64,000 nucleotides of DNA from positions 1,775,428 through 1,839,427 of the forward strand of contig NZ_JACHWU010000001.1 in assembly GCF_014191605.1 (NCBI RefSeq), given 5' to 3'. The position numbers and the translations under genes were made by a program. Of the stretch, positions 8,294 to 15,873 are shown in pieces. Each line of letters starts with the position of its first letter. Position 1 is the stretch's first letter. The notes below the pieces were generated by a model. The model saw nothing but the letters and a program-made list of their open reading frames with translations. It did not search any database and had not been told where the DNA came from. The stretch is from Prauserella isguenensis. Lineage in GTDB: Bacteria > Actinomycetota > Actinomycetes > Mycobacteriales > Pseudonocardiaceae.

Positions 8294-9283
8294 TCACCCG
8301 CGGGCGGCGTCGAGGAAACGTTCCAATTCGGACTCCGGTGCGGGGCCGCACGGCTGAAAGACGATCTCGGTGACACCGCCCGCGTGAAGATCGCCGAGTT
8401 TCGCCCGGATCTCGTCGCGGGTACCGCTCAACGTCACGTCGCGGAGGGTGCTGTGGCCGCCCGCGTCCCATGCCGCCCGGTCGGCGGCGTTGAGCTCCAC
8501 GCAGTGTCCCGAGTGGATGGACAGGTGCCGCTCGGTCTCGGGCGAGGCCGTCACCACGTCCAGCCATTCGTCGCCGCCCGGCAGGGCCCGCACCGCGTCC
8601 GGTCCGCCGAACTCGTAGGCGCCGTGCAGCGACAGCGCCCAGCCGGGGCCACCCGCGAGCCGCGCGTGTTCCGAGTCGGGGCGTTCGTCCTCGTCCAGCA
8701 CTGTTCCCCAGGCCAGGTAGGCGCTGTGGGCGTAGTCGCTCGTGAACTCCGGCACCTGCAGTGTCGCGAACAGCCCGTCGCCCAGCTCGGTGGCGACTTT
8801 GTTGCCCTTCGGGCCGAGCGCCCCCACCAGGACCGGAACGTCGACCGGCCGTGCGGGGGCATGCCCGTCAGGATGCAGCATCCGCATCCGCGAGCCCTCC
8901 CACTCGACGACCTCGCCGCGGAGCAGTCCGCGATACGCGCGGAGGTAGGCGTCCATGAACGACCAGGGAACGGCCCGGTACCCCATCGCGCGACGGCCGG
9001 TGAAGCCCGTGCCGAACGCCACCGTCACTCTGCCGGGTGCGAGGGCCGCCAACGTGGCGGTCGCGGACGCGTTGACCATCGGGTGGCGCAGGCTCGGTAC
9101 GAGCACGCCCGGGCCGATGCCGATCCGCTCCGTGCGTTCGGCGGCGAGAGCCAGCGTCATCCAGACGTCCGGGCTCTGCTGCGGCGTGTCGTACACCCAC
9201 GCCCTGTCGTAGCCGAGCCGTTCAGCCAGCGCGATGTGGTCGGGCGAACTGAGCGCGGTCGGAAAAGCGCAGGACACCTCCAT
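8294..9283 (-). CDS. LLM-class (F420/FMN-dependent) oxidoreductase
   Basis: A 329-residue luciferase-like monooxygenase superfamily protein (TIM barrel). HIALAERLGYDRAWVYDTPQ and ERIGIGPGVLVPSLRHP are hallmark strands; GRVTVAFGTGFTGR and PVLVGALGPKG form the cofactor phosphate site. Many actinobacterial members use F420, but cofactor choice cannot be fixed here. The ATG at 9283 follows GGGAGGCACCG and is preferred to the upstream in-frame ATG. Its upstream region carries two palindromes (9355-9368, 9383-9396), placing the gene under likely control of the TetR regulator encoded divergently at 9573. Confidence 0.9.
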   Translation of the reverse strand: MEVSCAFPTALSSPDHIALAERLGYDRAWVYDTPQQSPDVWMTLALAAERTERIGIGPGVLVPSLRHPMVNASATATLAALAPGRVTVAFGTGFTGRRAMGYRAVPWSFMDAYLRAYRGLLRGEVVEWEGSRMRMLHPDGHAPARPVDVPVLVGALGPKGNKVATELGDGLFATLQVPEFTSDYAHSAYLAWGTVLDEDERPDSEHARLAGGPGWALSLHGAYEFGGPDAVRALPGGDEWLDVVTASPETERHLSIHSGHCVELNAADRAAWDAGGHSTLRDVTLSGTRDEIRAKLGDLHAGGVTEIVFQPCGPAPESELERFLDAARG

Positions 9284-9354
9284 CGGTGCCTCCCTCGGCG
9301 TCGTTGCCTCCGGATACCGGCCGGTGAATCGGCGCTCGATGCCGAGCAATCGGT

Positions 9355-9396
9355 ACCGACCGGTCGGTGTCGAACATCGGTTGCCGAACGGTCGGT
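9355..9396. promoter_or_regulatory. double TetR-type operator between LLM gene and TetR gene
   Basis: ACCGACCGGTCGGT at 9355-9368 is a perfect 14-bp palindrome. A second site, GCCGAACGGTCGGT at 9383-9396, matches it at 12 of 14 positions, with centres 28 bp apart. Sequences of this type are typical of TetR-family operators. They lie in the 289-bp divergent gap, closer to the LLM gene. Confidence 0.65.
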
Positions 9397-9572
9397 GTCG
9401 AGAGGCCTACGGTTACCGGATACTGAGCGCTCATTTACCAGCCGTCCTGATGCTACTGTGAACCACGTCATAGCCGCAAGCTTGCGCCGGATTCCGACCT
9501 GACGAGCCCCGTGGGGAATCGGTCCGGTGGGCGCGGTCGGTCCGTGGCTGCAACCCGGTGGAAGGGGGCGAC

Positions 9573-10244
9573 ATGGCGCGAAGCGCAGCAGACAGCTCGG
9601 CCGGCACGGATGCCGAGTCGGCGCGGTTCTGGGGCCTCGAACGCAGTGAGCAGTCCCGCCGGCTGCTGACGTCGGGCGTGCGCTGCTTCGCCGTGAGCGG
9701 TTTCCACGCCACGACGACGCGCGACATCACCTCCGCCGTCGGGCTCTCACCGGGCGGGCTGTACGTCCACTTCGCGTCGAAGGAGCAGCTGCTCTTCGAG
9801 ATCATCCGCACTGGGCACGTGCGTTCGCTCGACACGTTGCGCAGCGCCGAGGTGGGTGCGGACGCGCAGGCCCGGCTGCGGGAGCTCGTCCGAAGGTTCG
9901 TCGTCTGGCACGCCGAGCACCACGTCGTCGGCCGGGTCAGCCAGTACGAACTCGGCGCCCTCTCGCCACAACACCACGAGGAGATCCTCGAACTGCGCCG
10001 GTTCACGACCAGCGTGTTCCAGGACGCCGTACGGCGGGGAATCGACGAGGGAACGTTCGCCGACGTCGACGTGCACCGTGTCGTCCGCGCCATCCTGTCG
10101 CTGGGGGTCGACCTCGTTCGCTGGTACCGGCCCGACGGTGACGATTCACCGCAGCAGCTCGGCGACTTCTACGCCGGCCTCACTCTGCGCATGGTCACGA
10201 GCGCCACCGAGTCGATGCCGCCCGCGGGGCTGGACACGGCGTGA
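9573..10244 (+). CDS. TetR-family transcriptional regulator
   Basis: A 223-residue regulator with an N-terminal helix-turn-helix (LLTSGVRCFAVSGFHATTTR then DITSAVGLSPGGLYVHFASK) and an all-helical ligand domain (VRRFVVWHAEHHVVGRVSQY). The TTTRDITSAVGLSPGGLY pattern is like the KstR2/FadR-type TetR group that senses acyl-CoA or aromatic-CoA ligands; this is only a similarity of motif. The ATG at 9573 with GGAAGGGGGCGAC upstream is favoured over an ATG 15 bp earlier. Divergent from the LLM oxidoreductase across two palindromes, so autoregulation and control of the LLM gene are likely. Confidence 0.88.
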   Translation: MARSAADSSAGTDAESARFWGLERSEQSRRLLTSGVRCFAVSGFHATTTRDITSAVGLSPGGLYVHFASKEQLLFEIIRTGHVRSLDTLRSAEVGADAQARLRELVRRFVVWHAEHHVVGRVSQYELGALSPQHHEEILELRRFTTSVFQDAVRRGIDEGTFADVDVHRVVRAILSLGVDLVRWYRPDGDDSPQQLGDFYAGLTLRMVTSATESMPPAGLDTA

Positions 10245-10297
10245 ATCGTCGGTGCCTGCGGCTACCGTGAATCGGCAAACCTGGGAACGGAGCGACC

Positions 10298-10678
10298 ATG
10301 GCAGTGGCGATCACGGGGACCGACGCGTGCGGCAACTCGCCGAAGAACGTCTTCCTGGCACGGTTCGAGGAGCAGGTGGCGCTCGGCGACGTCGAGGCGC
10401 TGGCCGAGGTTCTCGCACCCGACTGCGTGCTCGAGATCGTGGCGGCCGACGGTGTGCGCACCGTCGAGGGGCGCGACGCGGTCGCCGCCGCACTGCCGGG
10501 GATCGTGCCGGACGGACTCACGGCCGCGCACGTCGAGGCCGCCGTGACACACGGCAAGGCCGCTGCGGCCTGGGGTTCGTGGACTCACCCCGGAGGGGCC
10601 GTGCAGTGGTCGCACGTGCTGTGGTTCCGCACGCTCAAGGCTCAGGATTTCGACCGCATCCGCGTCTTCGGAGCCTGA
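10298..10678 (+). CDS. NTF2-like / SnoaL-like small protein
   Basis: A 126-residue cone-shaped alpha+beta protein of the NTF2-like superfamily, which includes SnoaL cyclases, ketosteroid isomerases and non-enzymatic ligand binders. The opening helix NVFLARFEEQVALGDVEALA followed by EVLAPDCVLEI, the EGRDAVAAALPG turn, and HVLWFRTLKAQDFDRIRVFG are typical. No single catalytic residue can be assigned. It follows the TetR gene by 53 bp and could be co-transcribed. The stop codon is the first element of an 18-bp tandem repeat (10677-10749). Confidence 0.72.
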   Translation: MAVAITGTDACGNSPKNVFLARFEEQVALGDVEALAEVLAPDCVLEIVAADGVRTVEGRDAVAAALPGIVPDGLTAAHVEAAVTHGKAAAAWGSWTHPGGAVQWSHVLWFRTLKAQDFDRIRVFGA

Positions 10679-10749
10679 CTCCTCCGACACCGCCCGACTC
10701 CTCCGACACCGCTGACTCCTCCGACACCGCTGACTCCTCCGACACCGCC
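10677..10749. repeat. tandem repeat, 18 bp x 4, overlapping a stop codon
   Basis: Four copies of GACTCCTCCGACACCGC(C/T) start at 10677, 10696, 10714 and 10732, with one extra base after copy 1. The first copy overlaps the TGA stop of the NTF2-like gene. There is no spacer structure, so it is a minisatellite rather than a CRISPR array. Confidence 0.95.
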
Positions 10750-10963
10750 TGTCATCTCCGGCGCCGCCGAAGCAGCCGGCAGTCGAGGCCCCGGCGTCAT
10801 CCCCGCCCCCATCCTTCGTCGGTAGTAGCAAAGTAGGGACTTTCGGGCTTTCCGGACGTCTGGTCGGCCGATGCACCTAGGTTCGCGATCCACGAGCCCG
10901 GGCCGTCACCCTCCCCGGCGGCGCGGGCCGTGAAGACCTCGCTGCCGTTCCCCCGGAGGAAGA

Positions 10964-12022
10964 ATGTCGACCGACCAGAACCCGAACTCCCCTCGTGGCC
11001 TTTCCCGTCGGCGCATGCTCGCGGTGACCGGCGGTACCGCCGCGGCCGCCGTCGTGGGTGTGCCCGCTCTCGTCCGCGGCGGGCTTCCCGAGGCCGCCGC
11101 GGCCTCCGTGCCGGAGTATCCCGGCGCAGACGACTGGGTCGCCGCCGGTTCGAACGCGTTGGGGGGCACCCGCTCGAGCGTCAGCGCCGTGGTCGTCCAC
11201 ACCACGCAGGGCAGCTACCGCGGCGCGATCAACCACATGGCGGGCGAGAACGGTGTCGCCGCGCACTACGTGGTCCGGTCCTCCGACGGGCACATCACGC
11301 AGATGGTGCGGGAGAACCGCATCTCGTGGCACGCCAACCGCGCCAACGACTACTCGGTCGGCATCGAGCACGAAGGCTGGATCCAGGAGCCCGGTCAGTT
11401 CTACACGGCGGAGATGTACCGCGAGTCGGCGAAGCTGGTGCAGCACCTGTGCTCGCGCTGGGGCATCCCGACGGACCGTGACCACATCATCGCCCACTCC
11501 GAGGCCCCCGGCGCCACGCACACCGACCCGGGCCCGGGCTGGGACTGGGACTACTTCATGAAGCTCGTCCGCGGCCAGGCCGTGCCGTCGCAGCCGCCCG
11601 CCGTGTGGACGGTCGCCGACTCCGGGTTCACGACCGTCTCGACGAACCGGACCGCCCCGCCGCAGACCGCCACGACGGTGCAGCACCTGCTCAACCACCA
11701 CGGCGCGGACCTGCAGGTCGACGGCGTGTTCGGGTCGGTGTCGGCCGCCGCGGTCGAGGACTTCCAGCGGTCGAACGGCCTGGTGGTCGACGGCGTCGCC
11801 GGGCCCGAGACGTTCGCCGTCCTCGTCGTCACGAGGAGGAACGGCGACACCGGTGACGCGGCCGAGGCGGCTCAGGCCGGTCTGAACAAGTACGGCGCGC
11901 GGCTGCTCGAGGACGGCCAGTTCGGCCCGCTGACCGCCGGTGCCGTCGAGGAGTTCCAGGCGGCCAACGGTCTCGTCGTCGACGGTGTCGTCGGGCCGCG
12001 GACGTGGGAGTGGATCGCCTGA
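10964..12022 (+). CDS. Tat-exported N-acetylmuramoyl-L-alanine amidase with two peptidoglycan-binding domains
   Basis: A 352-residue secreted cell-wall hydrolase. The twin-arginine signal is SRRRMLAVTGG at residues 14-24 followed by an Ala-rich hydrophobic stretch. Residues about 65-200 form an amidase_2 (PGRP-like) Zn domain: first Zn His in AVVVHTTQG, conserved HADNRA-like WHANRANDYSVGIEHEG, and the second half of the site in IIAHSEAPGATHTDPGPGWDW. Two PG_binding_1 repeats follow (VQHLLNHHGADLQVDGVFGS and the related LLEDGQFGPLTAGAVEEFQA), each ending VVDGV(A/V)GP(E/R)T. The ATG follows CGGAGGAAG. Ends at a strong hairpin terminator. Confidence 0.93.
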   Translation: MSTDQNPNSPRGLSRRRMLAVTGGTAAAAVVGVPALVRGGLPEAAAASVPEYPGADDWVAAGSNALGGTRSSVSAVVVHTTQGSYRGAINHMAGENGVAAHYVVRSSDGHITQMVRENRISWHANRANDYSVGIEHEGWIQEPGQFYTAEMYRESAKLVQHLCSRWGIPTDRDHIIAHSEAPGATHTDPGPGWDWDYFMKLVRGQAVPSQPPAVWTVADSGFTTVSTNRTAPPQTATTVQHLLNHHGADLQVDGVFGSVSAAAVEDFQRSNGLVVDGVAGPETFAVLVVTRRNGDTGDAAEAAQAGLNKYGARLLEDGQFGPLTAGAVEEFQAANGLVVDGVVGPRTWEWIA

Positions 12023-12049
12023 CCCGTCGCGATCGCCCGGCACTCGAAC

Positions 12050-12086
12050 CGGCGCCGTGCCCGGGGGCGTCCCGGGCACGGCGCCG
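12050..12086. terminator. bidirectional hairpin terminator
   Basis: A perfect 16-bp stem (CGGCGCCGTGCCCGGG at 12050-12065 with its complement at 12071-12086) and a 5-nt loop GGCGT lie between the convergent amidase and thioesterase genes. There is no U-tract, as is common in actinobacteria. Confidence 0.85.
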
Positions 12087-12141
12087 CAGGCATACGGGCC
12101 CAGTGCGTGGCGCGGCGAAGTGTCGGGTCCCGGCGGCACCG

Positions 12142-12639
12142 TCAGGTGCGCGGCCGCCAGCGTTTCCACACGGCCGAACCCGTGGCGCGGAGCTTGCCGC
12201 CGTGGTCGATCTCGCAGACGACGGTCATCTCCGGTTCGTCGACCGCCGTCAGCTCCGCGGTGATCTCCACCGGCTCGTCCAGCGGCGTCGGCCTGCGGAA
12301 CCGCACGTCGAGCCCCGCGGTGACGTAGGCGAGGTCCTCGCCGGGTGCGGGCTTCCAGCCTCGGCGGTGGGCTTCGAGCATCACGGCCGCCGCGCCGTGG
12401 CAGTCGAGCACCGTCGAGATGATCCCGCCGTTGAGATAGCCGCCGCCGTTGTCGTGCTGCGGCCACGGCATGAACGTCGCGCGGACGACTCCGTCGATCT
12501 CGTAGCTGCTGAGCCGGAGCCCGTCGGGGTTGGCGGGTCCGCACCCGAAGCACTTCATGTCCGGGAACAGCTGCTGCTGGATGCTCGGCCCTGTGGCGTC
12601 GTCGGTGGTCGAGGTCTCGGTGCTCATGGCGCTCATCAT
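12142..12639 (-). CDS. PaaI-type hotdog-fold thioesterase
   Basis: A 165-residue acyl-CoA thioesterase of the PaaI/4HBT hotdog superfamily. The N-terminal MKCFGCGPANPDGLRLS is typical of the subgroup with a conserved CFGCG entry, HDNGGGYLNGGIISTVLDCH contains the active-site helix (Gly-Gly and Asp), and LDVRFRRPTPLDEPVEITAE is the conserved beta strand. Start is ambiguous: ATG at 12639, 12636 or 12627 are all possible and ribosome sites are weak. A perfect palindrome ACCGTCGACGGT lies just upstream at 12651-12662. Substrate unknown. Confidence 0.87.
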   Translation of the reverse strand: MMSAMSTETSTTDDATGPSIQQQLFPDMKCFGCGPANPDGLRLSSYEIDGVVRATFMPWPQHDNGGGYLNGGIISTVLDCHGAAAVMLEAHRRGWKPAPGEDLAYVTAGLDVRFRRPTPLDEPVEITAELTAVDEPEMTVVCEIDHGGKLRATGSAVWKRWRPRT

Positions 12640-12742
12640 CGTCGACGTCTACCGTCGACGGTGAGCCGGTCGTGACCGGCCCGCTGACCACGTGAGTCAG
12701 GAACAGTCGAACCAGGAGGGCAGCTGGGTCTGGAGGCAAACC

Positions 12743-13045
12743 ATGCCCGAACCCGACAGGAACCCCGAACCGGAACGGCGCCCCGGTACGCGACCGGGTG
12801 TCGACTGGATACCGGATCCGGACCGAAACGCCGGATACGAGCGGCATCCGGGCGAGAAGCGGCACGGAGCCGACTTGCCGCCCGATCACCCGGGCCACCA
12901 GGAGCCCTTCCCACGGCGTCGCAAGCCGGACGGCGCCGCCGATCAGTACCCGAACGAGACACCGCGGCGCTACCCCGGTGGCGGCGCCTACATCGAGGGC
13001 GTGCCGGACGAGCCACCGCCCCGGCGGCCGTCGGACGAGCGGTGA
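12743..13045 (+). CDS. hypothetical proline-rich, probably disordered protein
   Basis: A 100-residue hydrophilic protein, rich in Pro, Arg, Asp, Glu and Gly, with no hydrophobic segment or recognisable domain (PEPDRNPEPERRPGTRPG at the start). The ATG at 12743 follows TGGAGGCAAACC; an ATG-less longer frame from a GTG at 12692 is also open. Third-position G/C bias is present but the composition makes the coding call less certain. It converges with the GNAT gene. Confidence 0.5.
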   Translation: MPEPDRNPEPERRPGTRPGVDWIPDPDRNAGYERHPGEKRHGADLPPDHPGHQEPFPRRRKPDGAADQYPNETPRRYPGGGAYIEGVPDEPPPRRPSDER

Positions 13046-13096
13046 CCGCACCCGGCCGGCTCGCCATGGCCACTCGGGATCGGGTGAGGACTCCGG

Positions 13097-13690
13097 TCAG
13101 GCCCCGGCGGGATCGGGCGCCGGACCGGGTCGGTCGGCCGGGTCGTCGGCGAGTACCGCCAGGACGTGCACGTCGGCCCGGCCGTCACCGATGCTGATCG
13201 CCTCGCGGCGGGTGCCCTCGTGGACGAAGCCGGCCGCCTCGTAGGCCTCTCTCGCGCGGACGTGGCACGCCGCGACCTGCGTCTCCACCCGGTGCAGCTC
13301 GGCGTCGTCGAGTGCGTGGCCGAGCAGCAGCCGGGTGGCCTCGTCGCGGTGGCCGTCGCCGTAGGGGCCCAGTAGGCCCAGCCGAAGCCGGCACGACGCG
13401 TTGTACCGGTCGAGGTCGGCGAGCACCGCCTCGCCGATGAACGACTCCGTCGCCCGGTCCACGACCGCCAGATCGACCCGGTCGTCGCGGTCACCGCACG
13501 ACTCGTACCACTGCTGGGCCGCTGCGAGGTCAGCGAGCGGGGGAACGGCGGCGCCGCGGCCGGGACACCACGTCAGTGCCTCCTCGCGCAGCAGCGCCAC
13601 GAGCCCGGGGGCGTCCGCGGGCAGCACCGGACGCAACTGCACGAGCTCGCCCGTGAGGACGGGCTTCCGGACGAAGGTCGGCGCGGTCAT
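13097..13690 (-). CDS. GNAT-family N-acetyltransferase (RimJ/RimL type)
   Basis: A 197-residue acetyltransferase of the RimJ/RimL subfamily. The N-terminal strand LTGELVQLRPVLPADAPGLV, the VVDRATESFIGEAVL strand, and the acetyl-CoA loop YGDGHRDEATRLLLGHAL (the variant of QxxGxG/A) are visible, followed by the expected RAREAYEAAGFVHEGTRREA helix-strand. Such proteins acetylate ribosomal protein N-termini or small amines; the target here is unknown. It lies 19 bp upstream of the small membrane gene on the same strand, so the two could be transcribed together with the pterin dehydratase. Confidence 0.87.
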   Translation of the reverse strand: MTAPTFVRKPVLTGELVQLRPVLPADAPGLVALLREEALTWCPGRGAAVPPLADLAAAQQWYESCGDRDDRVDLAVVDRATESFIGEAVLADLDRYNASCRLRLGLLGPYGDGHRDEATRLLLGHALDDAELHRVETQVAACHVRAREAYEAAGFVHEGTRREAISIGDGRADVHVLAVLADDPADRPGPAPDPAGA

Positions 13691-13709
13691 GGGATCCCAG
13701 CTCGCCGGA

Positions 13710-14018
13710 TCAGTACGGTTGCGTCTGCCTGCGGTGACCCTTGGCCGTGTAGTACAGCACGGCGCCGGCCAGCCCGACGAACATCACGAACGCGGTGCCG
13801 CCCACGACGACCGCCTGGGTGAAGGGGTCCCACAGGTCGGCAGCCGCCTGTCGCTTCTCCTCCTGATCCGCCAGCGCGGGCATCGCACCCGCCAGCAGCG
13901 AGCCGAGCACGGTGAGCACCGACAGCGTCGCCGCGCCGATCGCGCGACGCGCTCGCCTGCCGGTCCCGGTCGCGGATCCGGTACGGAAATCGTTGGTACG
14001 TAAGGCGATTCGGCTCAT
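13710..14018 (-). CDS. small membrane protein with signal peptide
   Basis: A 102-residue protein of unknown function. An N-terminal basic region is followed by a hydrophobic signal (IGAATLSVLTVLGSLLAGAM, likely cleavage after PALA), a short polar loop DQEEKRQAAADLWDPF, and a transmembrane helix (VVVGGTAFVMFVGLAGAVLY) with a basic tail KGHRRQTQPY. The ATG at 14018 follows GAGGGAGG at proper spacing. The family was not recognised. Confidence 0.72.
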   Translation of the reverse strand: MSRIALRTNDFRTGSATGTGRRARRAIGAATLSVLTVLGSLLAGAMPALADQEEKRQAAADLWDPFTQAVVVGGTAFVMFVGLAGAVLYYTAKGHRRQTQPY

Positions 14019-14118
14019 GCGCACTCCCTCCCTCGGCAGTCGGTTACCCGTGCAACGCAGCGCGACACCCGAAGGTTGCCGGTTGACGCGCACGTCACAG
14101 GACATGGGTGAGACGGGG

Positions 14119-14421
14119 TCAGGAAGCGTCCATGACGGCGTCCACTGCGCCGTCGATCTCGGTCGCCAGTGACACGTCCTTCTCCGTGAGCCCGCCGGCA
14201 CTGTGTGTGCTCAGGGAGAAACGTAACGTGCGCCAGCGGATGTCGATGTCCGGGTGATGGTCGGCGCTTTCCGCCAGCTCGGCGACCCGGTTCACCACCT
14301 CGATCGCACGGGGGAAGCTCGGCAGCTTCGCCTCACGCAGGATCGCGCCGCCGTCGCGGTGCCATTCGGGCAGGTGTTCGAGCGCCGCCTGGATGCGGTC
14401 GTCACTGAGTAGCTCCGTCAT
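14119..14421 (-). CDS. pterin-4-alpha-carbinolamine dehydratase
   Basis: A 100-residue protein matching PCD/DCoH, which dehydrates 4a-hydroxytetrahydropterin. The active-site signature is complete: SADHHPDIDIRWRTLRFSLS followed by THSAGGLTEKD, with the paired histidines and the later histidine of STHSAGG as catalytic ligands. Length agrees with bacterial PhhB (about 100). No aromatic amino acid hydroxylase is seen in this window, so the role may be folate salvage or a moonlighting one. Divergent from the TPP riboswitch-thiBPQ operon. Confidence 0.93.
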   Translation of the reverse strand: MTELLSDDRIQAALEHLPEWHRDGGAILREAKLPSFPRAIEVVNRVAELAESADHHPDIDIRWRTLRFSLSTHSAGGLTEKDVSLATEIDGAVDAVMDAS

Positions 14422-14565
14422 GTGTCCATGGTGGTGCCGGGAGGGGTAGGCTGCACAGTCGCAGTCGGGCATGTCGGCCGTTTCGCCGGTTCGAGTCCAC
14501 CGTTCGAGACCACTTCCGGCGGGAGCGGTCCCGGCGGGGCGGTCTTGGCGATCACGGTGGGCGTG

Positions 14566-14667
14566 CCCGCCGCCACGGGAGTCCGGTGAACCGGCCGGAC
14601 TGAGAGGTGGGCACGGAGCCCACGACCGTTCGCACCTGATCCGGGTCATGCCGGCGCAGGGAGGCAC
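14566..14667 (+). promoter_or_regulatory. TPP riboswitch (THI element)
   Basis: The two conserved arms are visible: GGACTGAGAGG near 14597-14607 (CUGAGA box) and ACCTGATCCGGGTCATGCC near 14634-14652, ending GGCGCAGGGAGG (the CGNAGGGA box). It lies about 100 nt upstream of thiB. Binding of thiamine pyrophosphate would shut off the transporter; whether by transcription or translation is not evident, and no terminator stem was recognised before thiB. Confidence 0.93.
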
Positions 14668-14763
14668 GCTCCGCTCGACCCGTTCACACGTCGAGCCGCC
14701 TGCCCTCCGCATCGTCTGCACCACGGGCCGGGCGCCGCGAACGGTGTCGACGAGGAGAGCCTG

Positions 14764-15873
14764 ATGTTGCCGCGCCGTTTGACCCAGCTGACCGCACTCG
14801 CCGTGACCGGCCTGTTCGCGACCGGATGCACCCTCGTCGGGGGCGGTGACGGTGACGAGTCGCAGGCGACGACGGTCACGCTGGCCACGCACGATTCGTT
14901 CGCGGTCCCGCAGCGCGTGCTCGACGACTTCGAATCCCGCTCGGGGATCCGCATCAAGGTGCTCAACCAGGGCGATGCGGGGGAGTTGGCGAACAAGCTC
15001 GTGCTGACGAAGGCGAACCCGGTGGCCGACGTGGCCTACGGGGTCGACTCGACATTCGCGTCGCGCACCCTCGCCGAAGGCGTTTTCGCACCGTACGCGG
15101 CGCCCGCCGCCTCGAAGGGGCCGCAACGCTACGCCCTCGACGGCTCCGGAGAGGGCGGCTCCGGCGGTGACGGTTCGGACGGCGGTTCGCGGAACGGCAG
15201 CGACCGGCTCACGGCGGTCGACGTCGGGGACGTGTGCGTCAACATCGACACCGAGTGGTTCGCCTCCCACGATGTTCCCGAGCCGCGCACGTTCGCCGAC
15301 CTCGCGCGTCCGCGGTACAGCGAGCTGCTGGTGACCCCGAGTCCCGCGACTTCGTCGCCCGGGCTGGCCTTCCTGCTCGCGACCATCGCCGACCAGGGTG
15401 AAGACGGCTGGCGGGACTACTGGCGCAAACTCGAGCAGGGCGGTGTCCAGGTCGTGAGCGGCTGGACCGAGGCCTACACCCAGCAGTTCTCCGGGTCGTC
15501 GGGCGACGGTCCGCGCCCGATCGCCGTGTCGTACGCCTCCTCGCCCGCCGCGGAGATCGGCGAGGACGGCACGCCGCGCACCAAGGCCCTGCTCGACACG
15601 TGCTACCGCCAGGTCGAGTACGCGGGCGTGCTCGCGGGCACCGACCGCTCCGAGGAGGCGCGCAAGGTCGTCGACTTCCTGCTCTCCCCCGAGTTCCAAC
15701 GCACGGTGGCCGAGAACATGTACGTCTACCCGGCGCGGTCCGGCATCGAGCTGCCCGACTCGTGGCAGCAGGCCGCCCCGCTGCCGGACGCCCCGGCGCA
15801 GCTGCCCGCCGACGAGGTCAGCGCCGGCCGGGAGCAGTGGATCGAGCAGTGGCGCACGCTGCACGAGGGCTGA
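14764..15873 (+). CDS. thiB: thiamine ABC transporter, substrate-binding lipoprotein
   Basis: A 369-residue periplasmic-type binding protein anchored as a lipoprotein: hydrophobic signal ending in the lipobox LFATGC (Cys22). The mature part reads VTLATHDSFAVPQRVLDDFE, typical of ThiB/TbpA, then GDAGELANKLVLTK and ADVAYGVDSTF, and a conserved late SWQQA region. A Gly/Ser/Asp-rich insert (GSGEGGSGGDGSDGGSRNGS) around residues 124-143 is absent from enterobacterial ThiB. Start ATG follows GACGAGGAGAGCCTG. First gene of thiBPQ under the TPP riboswitch; thiP overlaps its end by about 25 bp. Confidence 0.92.
   Translation: MLPRRLTQLTALAVTGLFATGCTLVGGGDGDESQATTVTLATHDSFAVPQRVLDDFESRSGIRIKVLNQGDAGELANKLVLTKANPVADVAYGVDSTFASRTLAEGVFAPYAAPAASKGPQRYALDGSGEGGSGGDGSDGGSRNGSDRLTAVDVGDVCVNIDTEWFASHDVPEPRTFADLARPRYSELLVTPSPATSSPGLAFLLATIADQGEDGWRDYWRKLEQGGVQVVSGWTEAYTQQFSGSSGDGPRPIAVSYASSPAAEIGEDGTPRTKALLDTCYRQVEYAGVLAGTDRSEEARKVVDFLLSPEFQRTVAENMYVYPARSGIELPDSWQQAAPLPDAPAQLPADEVSAGREQWIEQWRTLHEG

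Noticed and set aside
10677..10749. possible CRISPR array
   Set aside because: Units are directly adjacent with no unique spacers, and no cas genes are present.
10877..13051. 724-codon minus frame across the amidase and neighbours
   Set aside because: Antisense shadow; the amidase and thioesterase frames are supported by motifs.
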